Shown here: piece by piece, positions 37,761 through 46,388 of the stretch
Layout of the letters: the number at the start of each line of letters is the position of its first letter
Numbering within the stretch: the first letter of the stretch is position 1
The notes under the pieces: generated by a model
What the model was told of the DNA's origin: nothing
Seen by the model: only the letters and a program-made list of their open reading frames with translations
Databases searched by the model: none
Made by a program: the position numbers and the translations under genes
NCBI GenBank assembly: GCA_964480945.1
Contig: CAYZRX010000007.1
Span: 1 to 64,000 of the forward strand
Origin: VGWB01 sp964480945
Lineage (GTDB): Bacteria; Bacteroidota; Ignavibacteria; UBA10030
Direction: 5' to 3'
Length of the DNA stretch: 64,000 bases

Positions 37761-39867
37761 TGGATTCCCTCTGTTTGATAGGGATATGTATCGTGAACGT
37801 GCTTCCCTTGTTCCGTTCACTCTCGACGGAGATGCTGCCGCCGTGAGCTTCCACGATCTCCTTCACCAGCGTCAATCCTATCCCGCTGCCAGCAATGTTC
37901 TTCTCCGGTCTCGTCTCGGCGCGATAGAACTTCTCGAACACCCGGGGGATGTCCCTCTTTTCGATACCTATTCCCTGGTCGGCGACTGAGAGCTTCAACT
38001 GGTCGCTTTCCACGCCGGCGGTAACTGTGATAATCTTCCTGTCCCGCGAGTACTTGGCTGCGTTATCCAGCAGATTGAGAAGGGCCTGCCCCATGGCTTC
38101 CCTGTCCATACGAACGGGCGGCAGATTCCTTCCGAGATCGTAGGAGATATCGACTTTCTGCCTATCCGTCAGGGTACGGAATCTCTGCACTGTCCTCTCA
38201 ATCACTTCTTGCAGAGAGCCGACCTCCATTCGATATCTCTTGCTGCCGGATTCAATCCTGGAGAAATCGAGTGTATTCTCCACGAGGTGCCCCAATCTTT
38301 CGCTCTCCCGCGCGATCAGGCGAAAATAGTCTTGCTGCTTGCCCTTGGAAGTAACCCAGCCCTCATTGACGTTCTCGGCGAGGCTCCGTATAGTCGCGAT
38401 GGGAGTTTTGATCTCGTGGGTGACGTTTGAAATGAACTCCGACTTCATCCGCGTGAGTTCTTGCTCGCGAGAAATATCGTGAAAGATAAACATCACTCCC
38501 AAGGCGATCACCACGGTGATAACGAAGATGAGGGCGTAATACGGTATCACGCCCCTCGAGGTGAACTCTTCAATTGATGTCCCCTGTGTTCCGACGAGCG
38601 CAACTCTATAACCCTGCATTGTTCCTGCCAGAAGGCGGAGCGGTTCTTCTGCAACCGGGGTTCCGTAGACTCCGGCCGGCTGTTCAGGGGTGCTCTTGCC
38701 GTTGAACAACACTACACGCAGGTTCTCTCCGACGTCGATGTTGTGGAGAGACTGCGCGACGGACGCTGTCAGGTACGAGCATCGAAGTCTAGCCCCGATG
38801 ATCCTCATCCCGCGCGTTCCGTTGCCGAATTCCCGAAAGGCAATGTGCATCGAGCTGTCGGCATGATCGATCGACAGGTAGCGTAAGGAGTTCCACTCCG
38901 ATCTCGTCAGGAGCGCGGTTTCTATCGGAGGAACGACATGCGTTCGCAAGAATTCCCCGCGGGCGGGCTCCCGCAGAAAGGTGTCCTCAAGCCGGGTGAG
39001 GCTGTCGAGCAGAGCGCGGGTGACTGGGCCTGCATGCTGCACGTGCATTCGAAGCTCAGTACGCACCCTTGCGAGGTAGTACTCAAATTGCCGTTGTTCG
39101 AAGTGGTGGAACTCGGCAACCATGTTGCCATACAATCGGGCAAGGATGTCGAAGGCCTCCACTGATTCGCCGCGTTGGCCCCGAATCTGCGCGAGCTGCA
39201 ACGAAGCGATGAGCTGATATGGTACTTCTTCGCCGAGAAACTGATTTGCGTCGTCAGCGAGCACACGGCGATAGGCTTGCTGCGCTCCGGCGAGGTCGCC
39301 GGCTTTGTGGCGGCAGCGCGCGACTCGGACCAGGAAAGCAAGCCTCTCCTGTGTGGATGTGCACTCGTTGAGGCCCGCTGTAAATTCAACGATGGCATCG
39401 TTATACTTCCCGCGTGCCTCGATTTCCTCCCCCCGGATCAGTTGTTGTCTGAGCACGGGGGAAGAAATCAATGTGTGGACTCCCGCTGGAGCCTTCTGAA
39501 GACGAAAGGTCCGGGGGAAGAGGAGGCGTCCCCTGGTGTCCAGGACAAACACTTCTTCCACGAGGGCATGTTCAGGCAAAAACTTGTGCAGTTGCTGCGG
39601 TGCGATCGAAACTGGAAGGGATGTTTCAGAGGTGAGAGCGTCGAAGACTTGTAGTACAGCCCGGTGAACGTCTTCTTCTATCTTGTGTGCAGCGTTGGCA
39701 AGTGTGACCTTCAGGCCCCCGAGAACGAGTTGCTTCTGCCATTGCTCTTCTTGGTTGGCATACCGCAACCCGAGGTACGCCAGGATGAGGCTTGGCAGCA
39801 TCACGGCACCGAGGAACACAGCGATAACCCGCCTGCGCAATCGCCGATCTTGACCTGGCCTCTTCAT
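37738..39867 (-). CDS. Sensor histidine kinase with TPR-like extracytoplasmic domain (HK3)
   Basis: 709 residues. TM1 about 12-33, TM2 about 440-463. Outward-facing residues about 134-240 hold TPR-like repeats (GKYNDAIVEFTAGLNEC, GDLAGAQQAYRRVLADD). The H box is THEIKTP with His484 (Glu-Ile in place of Glu-Leu, still normal); ATP-binding boxes are NLLDNAAKYS, DQGIGIEKRD and GSGIGLTLV. TAGGAGG precedes the ATG. The 3' end overlaps RR3 by 23 bp. HK1, HK2 and HK3 have the phospho-acceptor histidine within 10 residues of each other, confirming common descent. Confidence 0.88.
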   Translation of the reverse strand: MKRPGQDRRLRRRVIAVFLGAVMLPSLILAYLGLRYANQEEQWQKQLVLGGLKVTLANAAHKIEEDVHRAVLQVFDALTSETSLPVSIAPQQLHKFLPEHALVEEVFVLDTRGRLLFPRTFRLQKAPAGVHTLISSPVLRQQLIRGEEIEARGKYNDAIVEFTAGLNECTSTQERLAFLVRVARCRHKAGDLAGAQQAYRRVLADDANQFLGEEVPYQLIASLQLAQIRGQRGESVEAFDILARLYGNMVAEFHHFEQRQFEYYLARVRTELRMHVQHAGPVTRALLDSLTRLEDTFLREPARGEFLRTHVVPPIETALLTRSEWNSLRYLSIDHADSSMHIAFREFGNGTRGMRIIGARLRCSYLTASVAQSLHNIDVGENLRVVLFNGKSTPEQPAGVYGTPVAEEPLRLLAGTMQGYRVALVGTQGTSIEEFTSRGVIPYYALIFVITVVIALGVMFIFHDISREQELTRMKSEFISNVTHEIKTPIATIRSLAENVNEGWVTSKGKQQDYFRLIARESERLGHLVENTLDFSRIESGSKRYRMEVGSLQEVIERTVQRFRTLTDRQKVDISYDLGRNLPPVRMDREAMGQALLNLLDNAAKYSRDRKIITVTAGVESDQLKLSVADQGIGIEKRDIPRVFEKFYRAETRPEKNIAGSGIGLTLVKEIVEAHGGSISVESERNKGSTFTIHIPIKQRESNAEDSAG

Positions 39868-39892
39868 GGTGCAGCTGGCCTCCTACAGCTGT

Positions 39893-39955
39893 ACAATCTA
39901 CTACGATGAAATCAGGAATTGTCAGGTACGTGTCAACCGTTGTCAAGAGTTGTCA
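39893..39955 (-). promoter_or_regulatory. Phased TGTCA array and promoter for HK3
   Basis: Four perfect TGTCA pentamers start at 39920, 39931, 39941 and 39951 on the plus strand (spacings 11, 10, 10). A 19-bp gap is followed by TAGATTGT on the minus strand (39893-39900), a fair -7 element 26 bp before the start. This is the cleanest array of the set and suggests the half-site consensus. Confidence 0.65.
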
Positions 39956-40323
39956 AGAGGCCAGCCTGGCTCATACAGGCCCATCGTCGCCAGCGCTAGC
40001 GGATGCCTTCGAACTCTTCAACGATCCGGCTGATCTAATGCATCTGGTGCTTTGCGAAGCAATCACGCGGAAGATAATCGTATTCGATCATTAGGCTCGT
40101 CCAGCGGGTCCGCGAGCCCTCATTCAAAGATGCACTCAGACATTTACAGGGGTGACAAGAAACAGGCTTCTTCAAACGGCTTGGAGAGCACCTTGATGGC
40201 ATGTGAGACCTCCAAGGCATTCACAATGAGTAAGTGAGGGTAGAACCCGACGAAGCGGGCAACGTAATGATGTAGGGTGTTCGAGGTCTCACGCACTTCT
40301 GAACTGCGTGGGACCGCCAGTTT
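39956..40323. other. Intergenic stretch without a supported gene
   Basis: No gene with convincing coding character was found here. A minus-strand frame of 50 codons (40144-40296) is open but matches nothing I recognise. The end next to the methyltransferase holds a hairpin listed separately. Confidence 0.5.
40285..40315 (-). terminator. Hairpin after methyltransferase gene
   Basis: An 11-bp stem with one G-T wobble (GGTCTCACGCA at 40285-40295 against TGCGTGGGACC at 40305-40315) lies 9 bp past the stop of the methyltransferase gene. No T-tract follows on the minus strand, so its role in termination is uncertain. Confidence 0.4.
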
Positions 40324-41136
40324 CTAGCTGCTTTTCTTGGCGATGACGAGCAGTCCGGTGCCGGTCTTGTTGGTCATCGCGAAATCAAGATACATAAGGA
40401 GCAGGGTAAATGGAAGCGTGACGAGAAAATAAAAGGGAAGGAGGAGGAAGAAGAGCCGGCTTGCGTTCAGCATCACCATGGGGTATTTGATCCCGAGTCT
40501 CCAGGCAGCGGAGCCGTACGGGCCGTAGGTGAAAGCAATTCGCTCGACGGTGAATCCGGCAGAGCGTAGCTTCCCACGAATTTCTTCGACGCTGTACCCC
40601 ACGCGGGCGTGCTCTTCAATGAAGCTCTTGTCTTCCGGCGAGTGGGCATCCGAGCCGCCGAGGTTGGAAGGTGTGTTGACAAGGAGCATGCCTCCTGGCC
40701 TCAACGACCGGTGAAGATTCCGGAACACGGTGAGATCATCCGCGATATGCTCCATCACATCTACGGAGATGGCGAGATCGAACTCGTCTGTGTGCTCCAT
40801 CTGCGTCAGGTCTTCAACGCCGAACCGCACATTCTCCAGCTTCGCTTTCTTGAAGAAGCGCGTGCAGTCTTCCACCTGCTCTGCCTTGACATCGACAGCC
40901 AGGATCGAGGCAGCAGGAGAGTGCTTCGCGCAATAGTAGGAGTACTGGCCGAAGCCAGCGCCCGCGTCGAAGATTCGCAGCGGCCTGCTCGCGTCACTCA
41001 GAATCGAGCGCAGCTCGCGCTTCACATGCCACTCGCGCAAGAACATCAGGCCGAGCAGCTTGTAGAAGAGCTTCCGTCGAAGGACGCTGCCTCCAACAAA
41101 ACTGCCGATGATCTTTTTGATTGGATCGTACTGCAC
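40324..41136 (-). CDS. Class I SAM-dependent methyltransferase with C-terminal hydrophobic segment
   Basis: 270 residues. Motif I is IFDAGAGFGQYSYYC (near 54-68), followed by VDVKAEQVEDC (post-I acidic residue) and LAISVDVMEHIADD (motif IV region, about 122). Residues about 218-252 are strongly hydrophobic (FFLLLPFYFLVTLPFTLLLMY), indicating membrane attachment near the C-terminus. This architecture is common for methyltransferases acting on lipid-linked glycans or quinone-like lipids. It is the last gene of the second glycan locus and separated from the next GT4 gene by heptameric repeats. Confidence 0.8.
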   Translation of the reverse strand: MQYDPIKKIIGSFVGGSVLRRKLFYKLLGLMFLREWHVKRELRSILSDASRPLRIFDAGAGFGQYSYYCAKHSPAASILAVDVKAEQVEDCTRFFKKAKLENVRFGVEDLTQMEHTDEFDLAISVDVMEHIADDLTVFRNLHRSLRPGGMLLVNTPSNLGGSDAHSPEDKSFIEEHARVGYSVEEIRGKLRSAGFTVERIAFTYGPYGSAAWRLGIKYPMVMLNASRLFFLLLPFYFLVTLPFTLLLMYLDFAMTNKTGTGLLVIAKKSS

Positions 41137-41144
41137 TTAAGTGA

Positions 41145-41242
41145 GAACAGGAAAAGTGAATAGTAAATCGTGAATCGTGAACCGTGACCCGTGAGCTGTC
41201 AATCCGAAACTTGAACCTCAGAACCTGGAACTTGAAACTTAT
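41145..41242. repeat. Degenerate heptameric tandem repeat
   Basis: Fourteen consecutive 7-nt units fill the gap between the methyltransferase and GT4 genes, for example AATCGTG (twice in a row at 41166-41179), AACCGTG and AACTTGA (twice). The unit drifts gradually from AAYCGTG to AACYTGA along the array. Confidence 0.75.
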
Positions 41243-41287
41243 CCCGCCAAAAACCGGCGGGACGCACAAGACGCGCAACCTACGACC

Positions 41288-42400
41288 CTACTCCGCGAGC
41301 TCTTCTATAGCTGTCACAAGGTTGTCCCAGCTGTACTTCTTCTTCTCTTCCTTCACATTCTGAACAAACTCAGCTTCACGGTTTTCTTCATAAAACCTCA
41401 ACACCGCCGATGCCACCTCGGCCGGCTGCTCGGGCGGGACGATGAATCCGGTTTTGCCGTCGATTATAACCTCGGTGAGTCCACCCACGTCCGTTGCGAT
41501 CACGGGCTTGTCAAACTGGTACGCGATCTGCACGATGCCGCTCTGTGTCGCGGAGACGTAGGGAAGCACCACCACATCGCACGCGCAGAAATAGGATCCG
41601 ACCTGGTCATTTGGAACATAATCCGAAAAAACGCGTACATCGCTCTCCAACTGGTTCTCTGCAATCTGCTGTCTGTATTTTTGCTCGTCGTCGTAGAATT
41701 CTCCGACGACAAGAAGCTTGACCTTCAGGCGCTCGATGATTTTCGGCATCGCATCCAGGAGCGTGTGCAAGCCTTTGTATCGACGGACGTACCCGAAGAA
41801 GAGGATCACGCGTTCATCAGTCAGCCCAAGCTTCCGGCGAGCTTCAACTTTGGATATGCTAGCGCCGAAGATCTCGTACACGGGGTGAGGCACGAGTCTG
41901 TAGCGCGCGTTCGGCTGGAACAGCCGCAGGTCGTTCTCGACTCCTTTCGACTGAACAATGAAATAGTCGACGAAGCGAAACGCGAACCGGGTGAATGCAT
42001 GGTCGCCAACGCGCTTCTCGTGAGGGACGATGTTGTCGCAGATGAACAGGACTTTCGCGCCGGTCCACCGGCGGACGAGCATGGAGATGGTCCCGAAACA
42101 GGGGCCGAAGAACGGAAGCCAGTACTTGAAAATAAGAAGATCGGGTTTCTTCCGGGCAATGGCCTCCGCGGCGGAGTACCACGTCAGCGGGTTAATGGAG
42201 TCGATCAACTCCTCGCTGGGAACGGGATCTCCTCCTCGTTCCTCCTGGCTCTTCCCGGGGAAGAAGAGCTTCGGATACTGCCGCGAGAACGTGACGATTT
42301 GAACATCGTGCTTCTTAGAGAGGTGCCTGTACAGCAAGGCGATATAGTGAGCGATCCCTCCTCGCAACGGGAACGCCGTGCCGACCAGCACGATTCTCAT
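41288..42400 (-). CDS. Glycosyltransferase family 4
   Basis: 370 residues, a compact GT-B enzyme. N-terminal glycine-rich loop FPLRGGIAHYIALLYRHL (residues 10-27); C-terminal donor site region PYVSATQSGIVQIAYQFDKPVIATDVGG near 290-315, where the usual second Glu of the E-x7-E motif is replaced by a Q-S-G-I-V-Q variant seen in some GT4 enzymes. Cytoplasmic face of the inner membrane. Its ATG overlaps the stop of the GT39-like gene by 4 bp, so the pair is coupled. Confidence 0.84.
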   Translation of the reverse strand: MRIVLVGTAFPLRGGIAHYIALLYRHLSKKHDVQIVTFSRQYPKLFFPGKSQEERGGDPVPSEELIDSINPLTWYSAAEAIARKKPDLLIFKYWLPFFGPCFGTISMLVRRWTGAKVLFICDNIVPHEKRVGDHAFTRFAFRFVDYFIVQSKGVENDLRLFQPNARYRLVPHPVYEIFGASISKVEARRKLGLTDERVILFFGYVRRYKGLHTLLDAMPKIIERLKVKLLVVGEFYDDEQKYRQQIAENQLESDVRVFSDYVPNDQVGSYFCACDVVVLPYVSATQSGIVQIAYQFDKPVIATDVGGLTEVIIDGKTGFIVPPEQPAEVASAVLRFYEENREAEFVQNVKEEKKKYSWDNLVTAIEELAE

Positions 42401-43995
42401 GGCTTTGACCCCGGCTCAACTTTGTAGAGGACGGCCGGCGGGTACGAGGAGTACGTCAGCGGTTTGAGTTCCGGCGGCGCCTTCGAGGGGTCGAGGAGAT
42501 ACTGAAACTGAGGCCTCATGCCGGCCTCCATCAGGCTGAAGTAGAGATACGACGCATGCACTTTCCGGATCTGATCGAGGAGCTGCGAGTAGGTGTCCAC
42601 GTACGGGAAAAGCTCCATCTTCATGTCGAGATAATAGGCGATGTGGGGCTTGCGAGCGATGATGATCTGGCCCTTTGCCGTGTCGTCATAGGTGTTTCTG
42701 AACCATTGTGCGATGCTCACGACCTCGCGCGGGCCCGAATCGATGTTGGCCGAATTGAACTCGTATGAGCTGATCGCTGTCCACACGAGCAAGACGATCC
42801 CGATGAGTGCACCGCTCTGAACGCGCTTCCAGAACCGATAGCGGGCGAGCCCCTGCCACGTCAGGGTTTTCAAAGCAAAGATGACATACACCGGTAGCAA
42901 ATACATCGAGAACCGTTCGCCGTAGAAGACAAGCAGCAAAACGGCAAAGAACATCAGCGCAAAAACCAAGAAACTCAGGAGTTGTGCGTGCGGTCTTTCC
43001 TTCACGAAAAGAGGGATCCCAAGGAGTGAAAAAATCCCGGTCTGCCACCCGAGAAGCTTCCCGAGATCGCCGACCCCATGCTCGAATATGTTCCGCACCA
43101 CGGTGCCGAGGAACAGGCCAGGATTCGCGAAGATCACCTGAGTCAGGGACGTGAATTTCTGTGCGTCAACACTCCAATACTGATCCCATGTGATCTTCCC
43201 CTTCGCGAACATCTCGTACGCGATGTTGAGGTAGTTCTTGTTGTAGAAGAAGCTCCCCTTCTCGATGAGGCAGTAGATTCCCCAGGGCGCGATCGTCAGC
43301 ATGAAGATGCCGAGGTAAACGGCGGCGGTCTTCGCTCGTATTTTCCGCGCTTGCTGAAACGGGTTGACGGCGAGGATAGCGAGCGGCGCTGCCACGGCTG
43401 CGAAGAGGCCGTTGTACCGGGTCAGATACGCAAGGCCGGCGAGAAGTGCCGAGAGGACGATGTTCAGCCAGCGCATCTGTTCGTCGCGCAGGAAGAAGAA
43501 CGTCGATGCCGTTACGAGCGCCACAAAGAACATATCCGTGCCGGCTGAATAAGAGTACTGAACGAACGTCGTGTTGACTGCAACAAGGAGTGTGCCGATC
43601 AGCGCAATGTCGGCTCGGAAAAGGTGTTTAAGGATCTGGAAGATCAAAAAGAGAGAGGCGGCTGCCGACAGGGTCGAGAGCACGACACCTGCATGAAATA
43701 GGTCCGATGTGAAAAGAGCGATACACGCAAGAACAAGAGGGTAGCCCGGGCCGCGGAAATCCTCAATGGGGATTGTCCCCTCAAGGATGTGCCGGGCTTC
43801 AGGAACGTAACTCCAGTAGAAATCCGTCTCGACTCCATAGTCGCCGACGATGTGGTACTTCAGGCCGATGACAACCATGACGATGAAAAACAGCACGGCG
43901 ATGGCGAGTCCCGCACGGGCGTGGTTCACCGCCTCGGGGAAGAAGGGGAACAGCGAGGTTTGAGGGACGGCAGGCTGCCTGAGTTGTTTTGTCAT
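42397..43995 (-). CDS. GT39/ArnT-like membrane glycosyltransferase
   Basis: 532 residues with about 11-13 transmembrane helices and a soluble C-terminal part. The first extracytoplasmic loop holds acidic residues (DYGVETDFYWSYVPEARHIL, in part) followed by FRGPGYPLVLA, the catalytic-loop pattern of GT-C glycosyltransferases such as ArnT and protein O-mannosyltransferases. These use polyprenyl-phosphate sugars on the periplasmic side. The GT2 enzyme at 45276 is of the type that makes such donors, so the two may act in series. Confidence 0.78.
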   Translation of the reverse strand: MTKQLRQPAVPQTSLFPFFPEAVNHARAGLAIAVLFFIVMVVIGLKYHIVGDYGVETDFYWSYVPEARHILEGTIPIEDFRGPGYPLVLACIALFTSDLFHAGVVLSTLSAAASLFLIFQILKHLFRADIALIGTLLVAVNTTFVQYSYSAGTDMFFVALVTASTFFFLRDEQMRWLNIVLSALLAGLAYLTRYNGLFAAVAAPLAILAVNPFQQARKIRAKTAAVYLGIFMLTIAPWGIYCLIEKGSFFYNKNYLNIAYEMFAKGKITWDQYWSVDAQKFTSLTQVIFANPGLFLGTVVRNIFEHGVGDLGKLLGWQTGIFSLLGIPLFVKERPHAQLLSFLVFALMFFAVLLLVFYGERFSMYLLPVYVIFALKTLTWQGLARYRFWKRVQSGALIGIVLLVWTAISSYEFNSANIDSGPREVVSIAQWFRNTYDDTAKGQIIIARKPHIAYYLDMKMELFPYVDTYSQLLDQIRKVHASYLYFSLMEAGMRPQFQYLLDPSKAPPELKPLTYSSYPPAVLYKVEPGSKP

Positions 43996-44168
43996 CGAGC
44001 GTCAGTTGACTATGCTGTCAAACACTCCATCACAAGCACTCCGGACTTGCTTCATTGTCCGGTACCGCCTCTGATCGATTGAATCAAGAAATCGGAAAAT
44101 CACGTGAGCAGTTGTCTTTGAACAGCGTGAATGTGCAAGAATGCACTCCGGAGGAGAATCCAACAGCG

Positions 44169-45257
44169 TCAGGTTTGGAGGAGCTTGACACAGGCCTGCA
44201 CCACTCGTTTGACGGGCAGATGTTCCATGCATCGGTACTCGGTGTTCGTGCAGGTGGCCTGGTAGAAGCAACGGCACGACTTCTCGGGCTCGAGGATGAC
44301 CCCCTGCCCATACAGCTCAAACTCGTTCTTGTTGAAGATGTTGTTAAAGAGGACGATCTTCTTTCCCAACCCGATCGTGATGTGCATCGCCATTGTCACT
44401 CCGGTGACGACGAGGTCACAGTGGTCGACAAGGTCGATGAAACGCTGAAGGGGAAAATGGCCGAAGTACTTTGCCTTCGAGGACTTCGCAAGGCGCTGGT
44501 TCTTCTTGTGTTCTTGTTCACCGCCGAGGAGGATGACCTCGTATCCTTTCTTTTTCAATGTTCTGGCAAGTGAGATCCAGTTCTTCTCGTCCCACAGTCG
44601 GGATGTCCATCGCCCGCCGCACCCCGTATTCAGACCGATGACCTTCTTGCGCTTTTCGATCTTCCACGCCGTTTCGTCGGGTGGATGGCGCTCGAGGATG
44701 TACCGCTCGCCGTTGAACGAGAACCCGCAGATCTCGAATAATTCCTCAGGATAACTCTTCGTGTTCGCTTTGCCGAGGTCGTCGAAGACGCCGGCGAGAT
44801 ATTTTGCCTCGGCAGCCTTGTCGATGGGACGGATGACCCCGTCCTTCAGGACGAACCCCTTTTTCTTTCTCGCCGGGATTTGGGCACAAAGGGCGCACGC
44901 TTCGCGGTCCTTGTCAAGATTGTAGAGGAGGTCGAACCGCACCGACCGCAGGGCGACGATGTTTCGCAATGAAAATTCCAGTGGTTCGTCAACGAGCGAG
45001 GGAAGGATTTCCGGTGTGAGCGTGAGCCAGAAGATCTTTGCGCGCGGATACTCCTCCTTCAGCTTGTAGAGGAGAGGAGTTGTCCGGATGACATCGCCGA
45101 CCGCGCCGAGTTTGATGATGAGGATCTTTTCTTCAACACGATCGTAGTAAGGACAGGTCTGGCCGTCACTGTCTACGCAGTGGACGCCGGACTGTTTGTG
45201 TGGTTTGCAGGGGATATCACCGCGGAAGGAGCGGCAGTCGGTTTTCAGTTGGATCAC
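44169..45257 (-). CDS. Glycosyltransferase family 9 (heptosyltransferase-like) with N-terminal Cys cluster
   Basis: 362 residues. After 40 residues comes the GT9 signature KILIIKLGAVGDVIRTTPLL (45-64 approx), and the nucleotide-sugar side has GLNTGCGGRWTSRLWDEKNW and VTGVTMAMHITIGLGKKIV. GT9 enzymes add heptose or related sugars to LPS core. Before the fold there are four cysteines (8, 17, 27 and 35) and two histidines in a short stretch, and more cysteines near the C-terminus (CRCFYQATC, CMEHLP), suggesting a metal or cluster site. It is 18 bp from the GT2 gene. Confidence 0.82.
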   Translation of the reverse strand: MIQLKTDCRSFRGDIPCKPHKQSGVHCVDSDGQTCPYYDRVEEKILIIKLGAVGDVIRTTPLLYKLKEEYPRAKIFWLTLTPEILPSLVDEPLEFSLRNIVALRSVRFDLLYNLDKDREACALCAQIPARKKKGFVLKDGVIRPIDKAAEAKYLAGVFDDLGKANTKSYPEELFEICGFSFNGERYILERHPPDETAWKIEKRKKVIGLNTGCGGRWTSRLWDEKNWISLARTLKKKGYEVILLGGEQEHKKNQRLAKSSKAKYFGHFPLQRFIDLVDHCDLVVTGVTMAMHITIGLGKKIVLFNNIFNKNEFELYGQGVILEPEKSCRCFYQATCTNTEYRCMEHLPVKRVVQACVKLLQT

Positions 45258-45275
45258 GTCTCGCCGAGGCCCCCG

Positions 45276-46280
45276 TTATTTCAGGATGTCGCGGATGGAG
45301 TACGTCTGCTCGTCCCGCTGCTGGCGATTGATCATCTCGCCCAGCAGTCCGAGGGAGACAAACTGAATGCCGATGATGATGAAGAGAAAGCCGAGGAGGA
45401 ACAGCGGGCGGTTGCTGAGCGACGTCCTTCCAAGAAACCATTCGACGGATAGATACCCGTCGATGAAGACGCCCACGGCGAAGGAAATAAATCCCCAAAG
45501 GCCATACAGGTGAAGGGGCCGGCGGAGGTACCGCATTGTGAAGAGTACGGTGAGGAGATCGAGGAACCCTCGAAAGAACCGGCTGATGCCGAATTTGGTG
45601 CGGCCGTACTTCCGAGGGCGGTGGTTCACCACTTTCTCGCCCACGCGATACCCGGCCCAATGCGCGAGCGCGGGGATGTAACGATGAAGCTCGCCGTAGA
45701 CGCTGATTTCCTTGACGACCTGCCGGCGGTAGGCTTTGAGCCCGCAGTTGAAATCATGGATCGGAATGCCGGTCATCCGCGCCGTCACGAAGTTGAAGAA
45801 CCGTGAGGGGATGGTCTTCGAGATCGGATCGTGCCGCTTCCGCTTCCAGCCTGAGACAAGATCGTACCCGTCGCCCAAAGCTTCGATCAAGCCGGGAATC
45901 TCCGCCGGATCATCTTGCAGATCAGCATCCATCGTGATGACGTACTCACCCCTGGCTTCCTTGAACCCGACCGAGAGCGCAGCCGATTTTCCGAAGTTCC
46001 TTCGAAAGCGAACTACCTTGACACGCCGGTCCTTCTTGTGCATTTCTTCCAGGATGGGAAAGGAGCGATCCGTGCTCCCGTCGTCGACGAAGATCACCTC
46101 GAAAGATTTGCCCATCTCTCCCATCACGGCGGCGATCTGGGCGTATAGCTCTTCGACGGATTCCTCTTCGTTCAGCAACGGCGCCACGATGGAGACAAAC
46201 GGTGCGACATCGCCCCGTCTCGATGACTGTGTGGGTTTTCTGGAGATGTTCCTGGGTGGATTCGGCATGGGTATGAACAA
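45276..46280 (-). CDS. Glycosyltransferase family 2, polyprenyl-phosphate sugar synthase type
   Basis: 334 residues. GT-A fold with FVSIVAPLLNEEESV, DDGSTD (near 66) and the metal-binding DADLQDD (near 118), then HDFNCGLKAYRR (about 160) and two C-terminal transmembrane helices (about 245-272 and 288-315). This is the layout of the DPM1/GtrB/ArnC group that transfers a sugar to undecaprenyl phosphate. A downstream Met at residue 5 (46268) is an alternative start. It is the first gene of the second minus-strand glycan operon and is divergent from rsmA. Confidence 0.87.
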   Translation of the reverse strand: MFIPMPNPPRNISRKPTQSSRRGDVAPFVSIVAPLLNEEESVEELYAQIAAVMGEMGKSFEVIFVDDGSTDRSFPILEEMHKKDRRVKVVRFRRNFGKSAALSVGFKEARGEYVITMDADLQDDPAEIPGLIEALGDGYDLVSGWKRKRHDPISKTIPSRFFNFVTARMTGIPIHDFNCGLKAYRRQVVKEISVYGELHRYIPALAHWAGYRVGEKVVNHRPRKYGRTKFGISRFFRGFLDLLTVLFTMRYLRRPLHLYGLWGFISFAVGVFIDGYLSVEWFLGRTSLSNRPLFLLGFLFIIIGIQFVSLGLLGEMINRQQRDEQTYSIRDILK

Positions 46281-46348
46281 TCAACCGATCGCCAAAGTAC
46301 TTCAAATTCGACCGAAATGCAACGGGAGTGCTTTTCCAAGCCGGTTCG

Positions 46349-46379
46349 TTGAAATTCGCCGCTTCAGTCCGTATATTGA
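46349..46379 (+). promoter_or_regulatory. Predicted promoter of rsmA
   Basis: TTGA (46349-46352), 19 bp, then TATATTGA (46372-46379), similar in spacing to Bacteroidota -33/-7 promoters. The -7 element ends only 9 bp before the ATG. Confidence 0.45.
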
Positions 46380-46388
46380 CTTCGTCGA

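Noticed and set aside
39920..39955. TTGACA sequences (minus strand) could be several -35 boxes rather than regulator sites.
   Set aside because: Four in a row at 10-11 bp are not needed for a promoter, and the same phasing without TTGACA occurs at the other promoters.
40144..40296. A 50-codon minus-strand frame with KPFEE, reminiscent of a response-regulator end.
   Set aside because: Too short, no aligned flanking motif, no ribosome site; probably chance.
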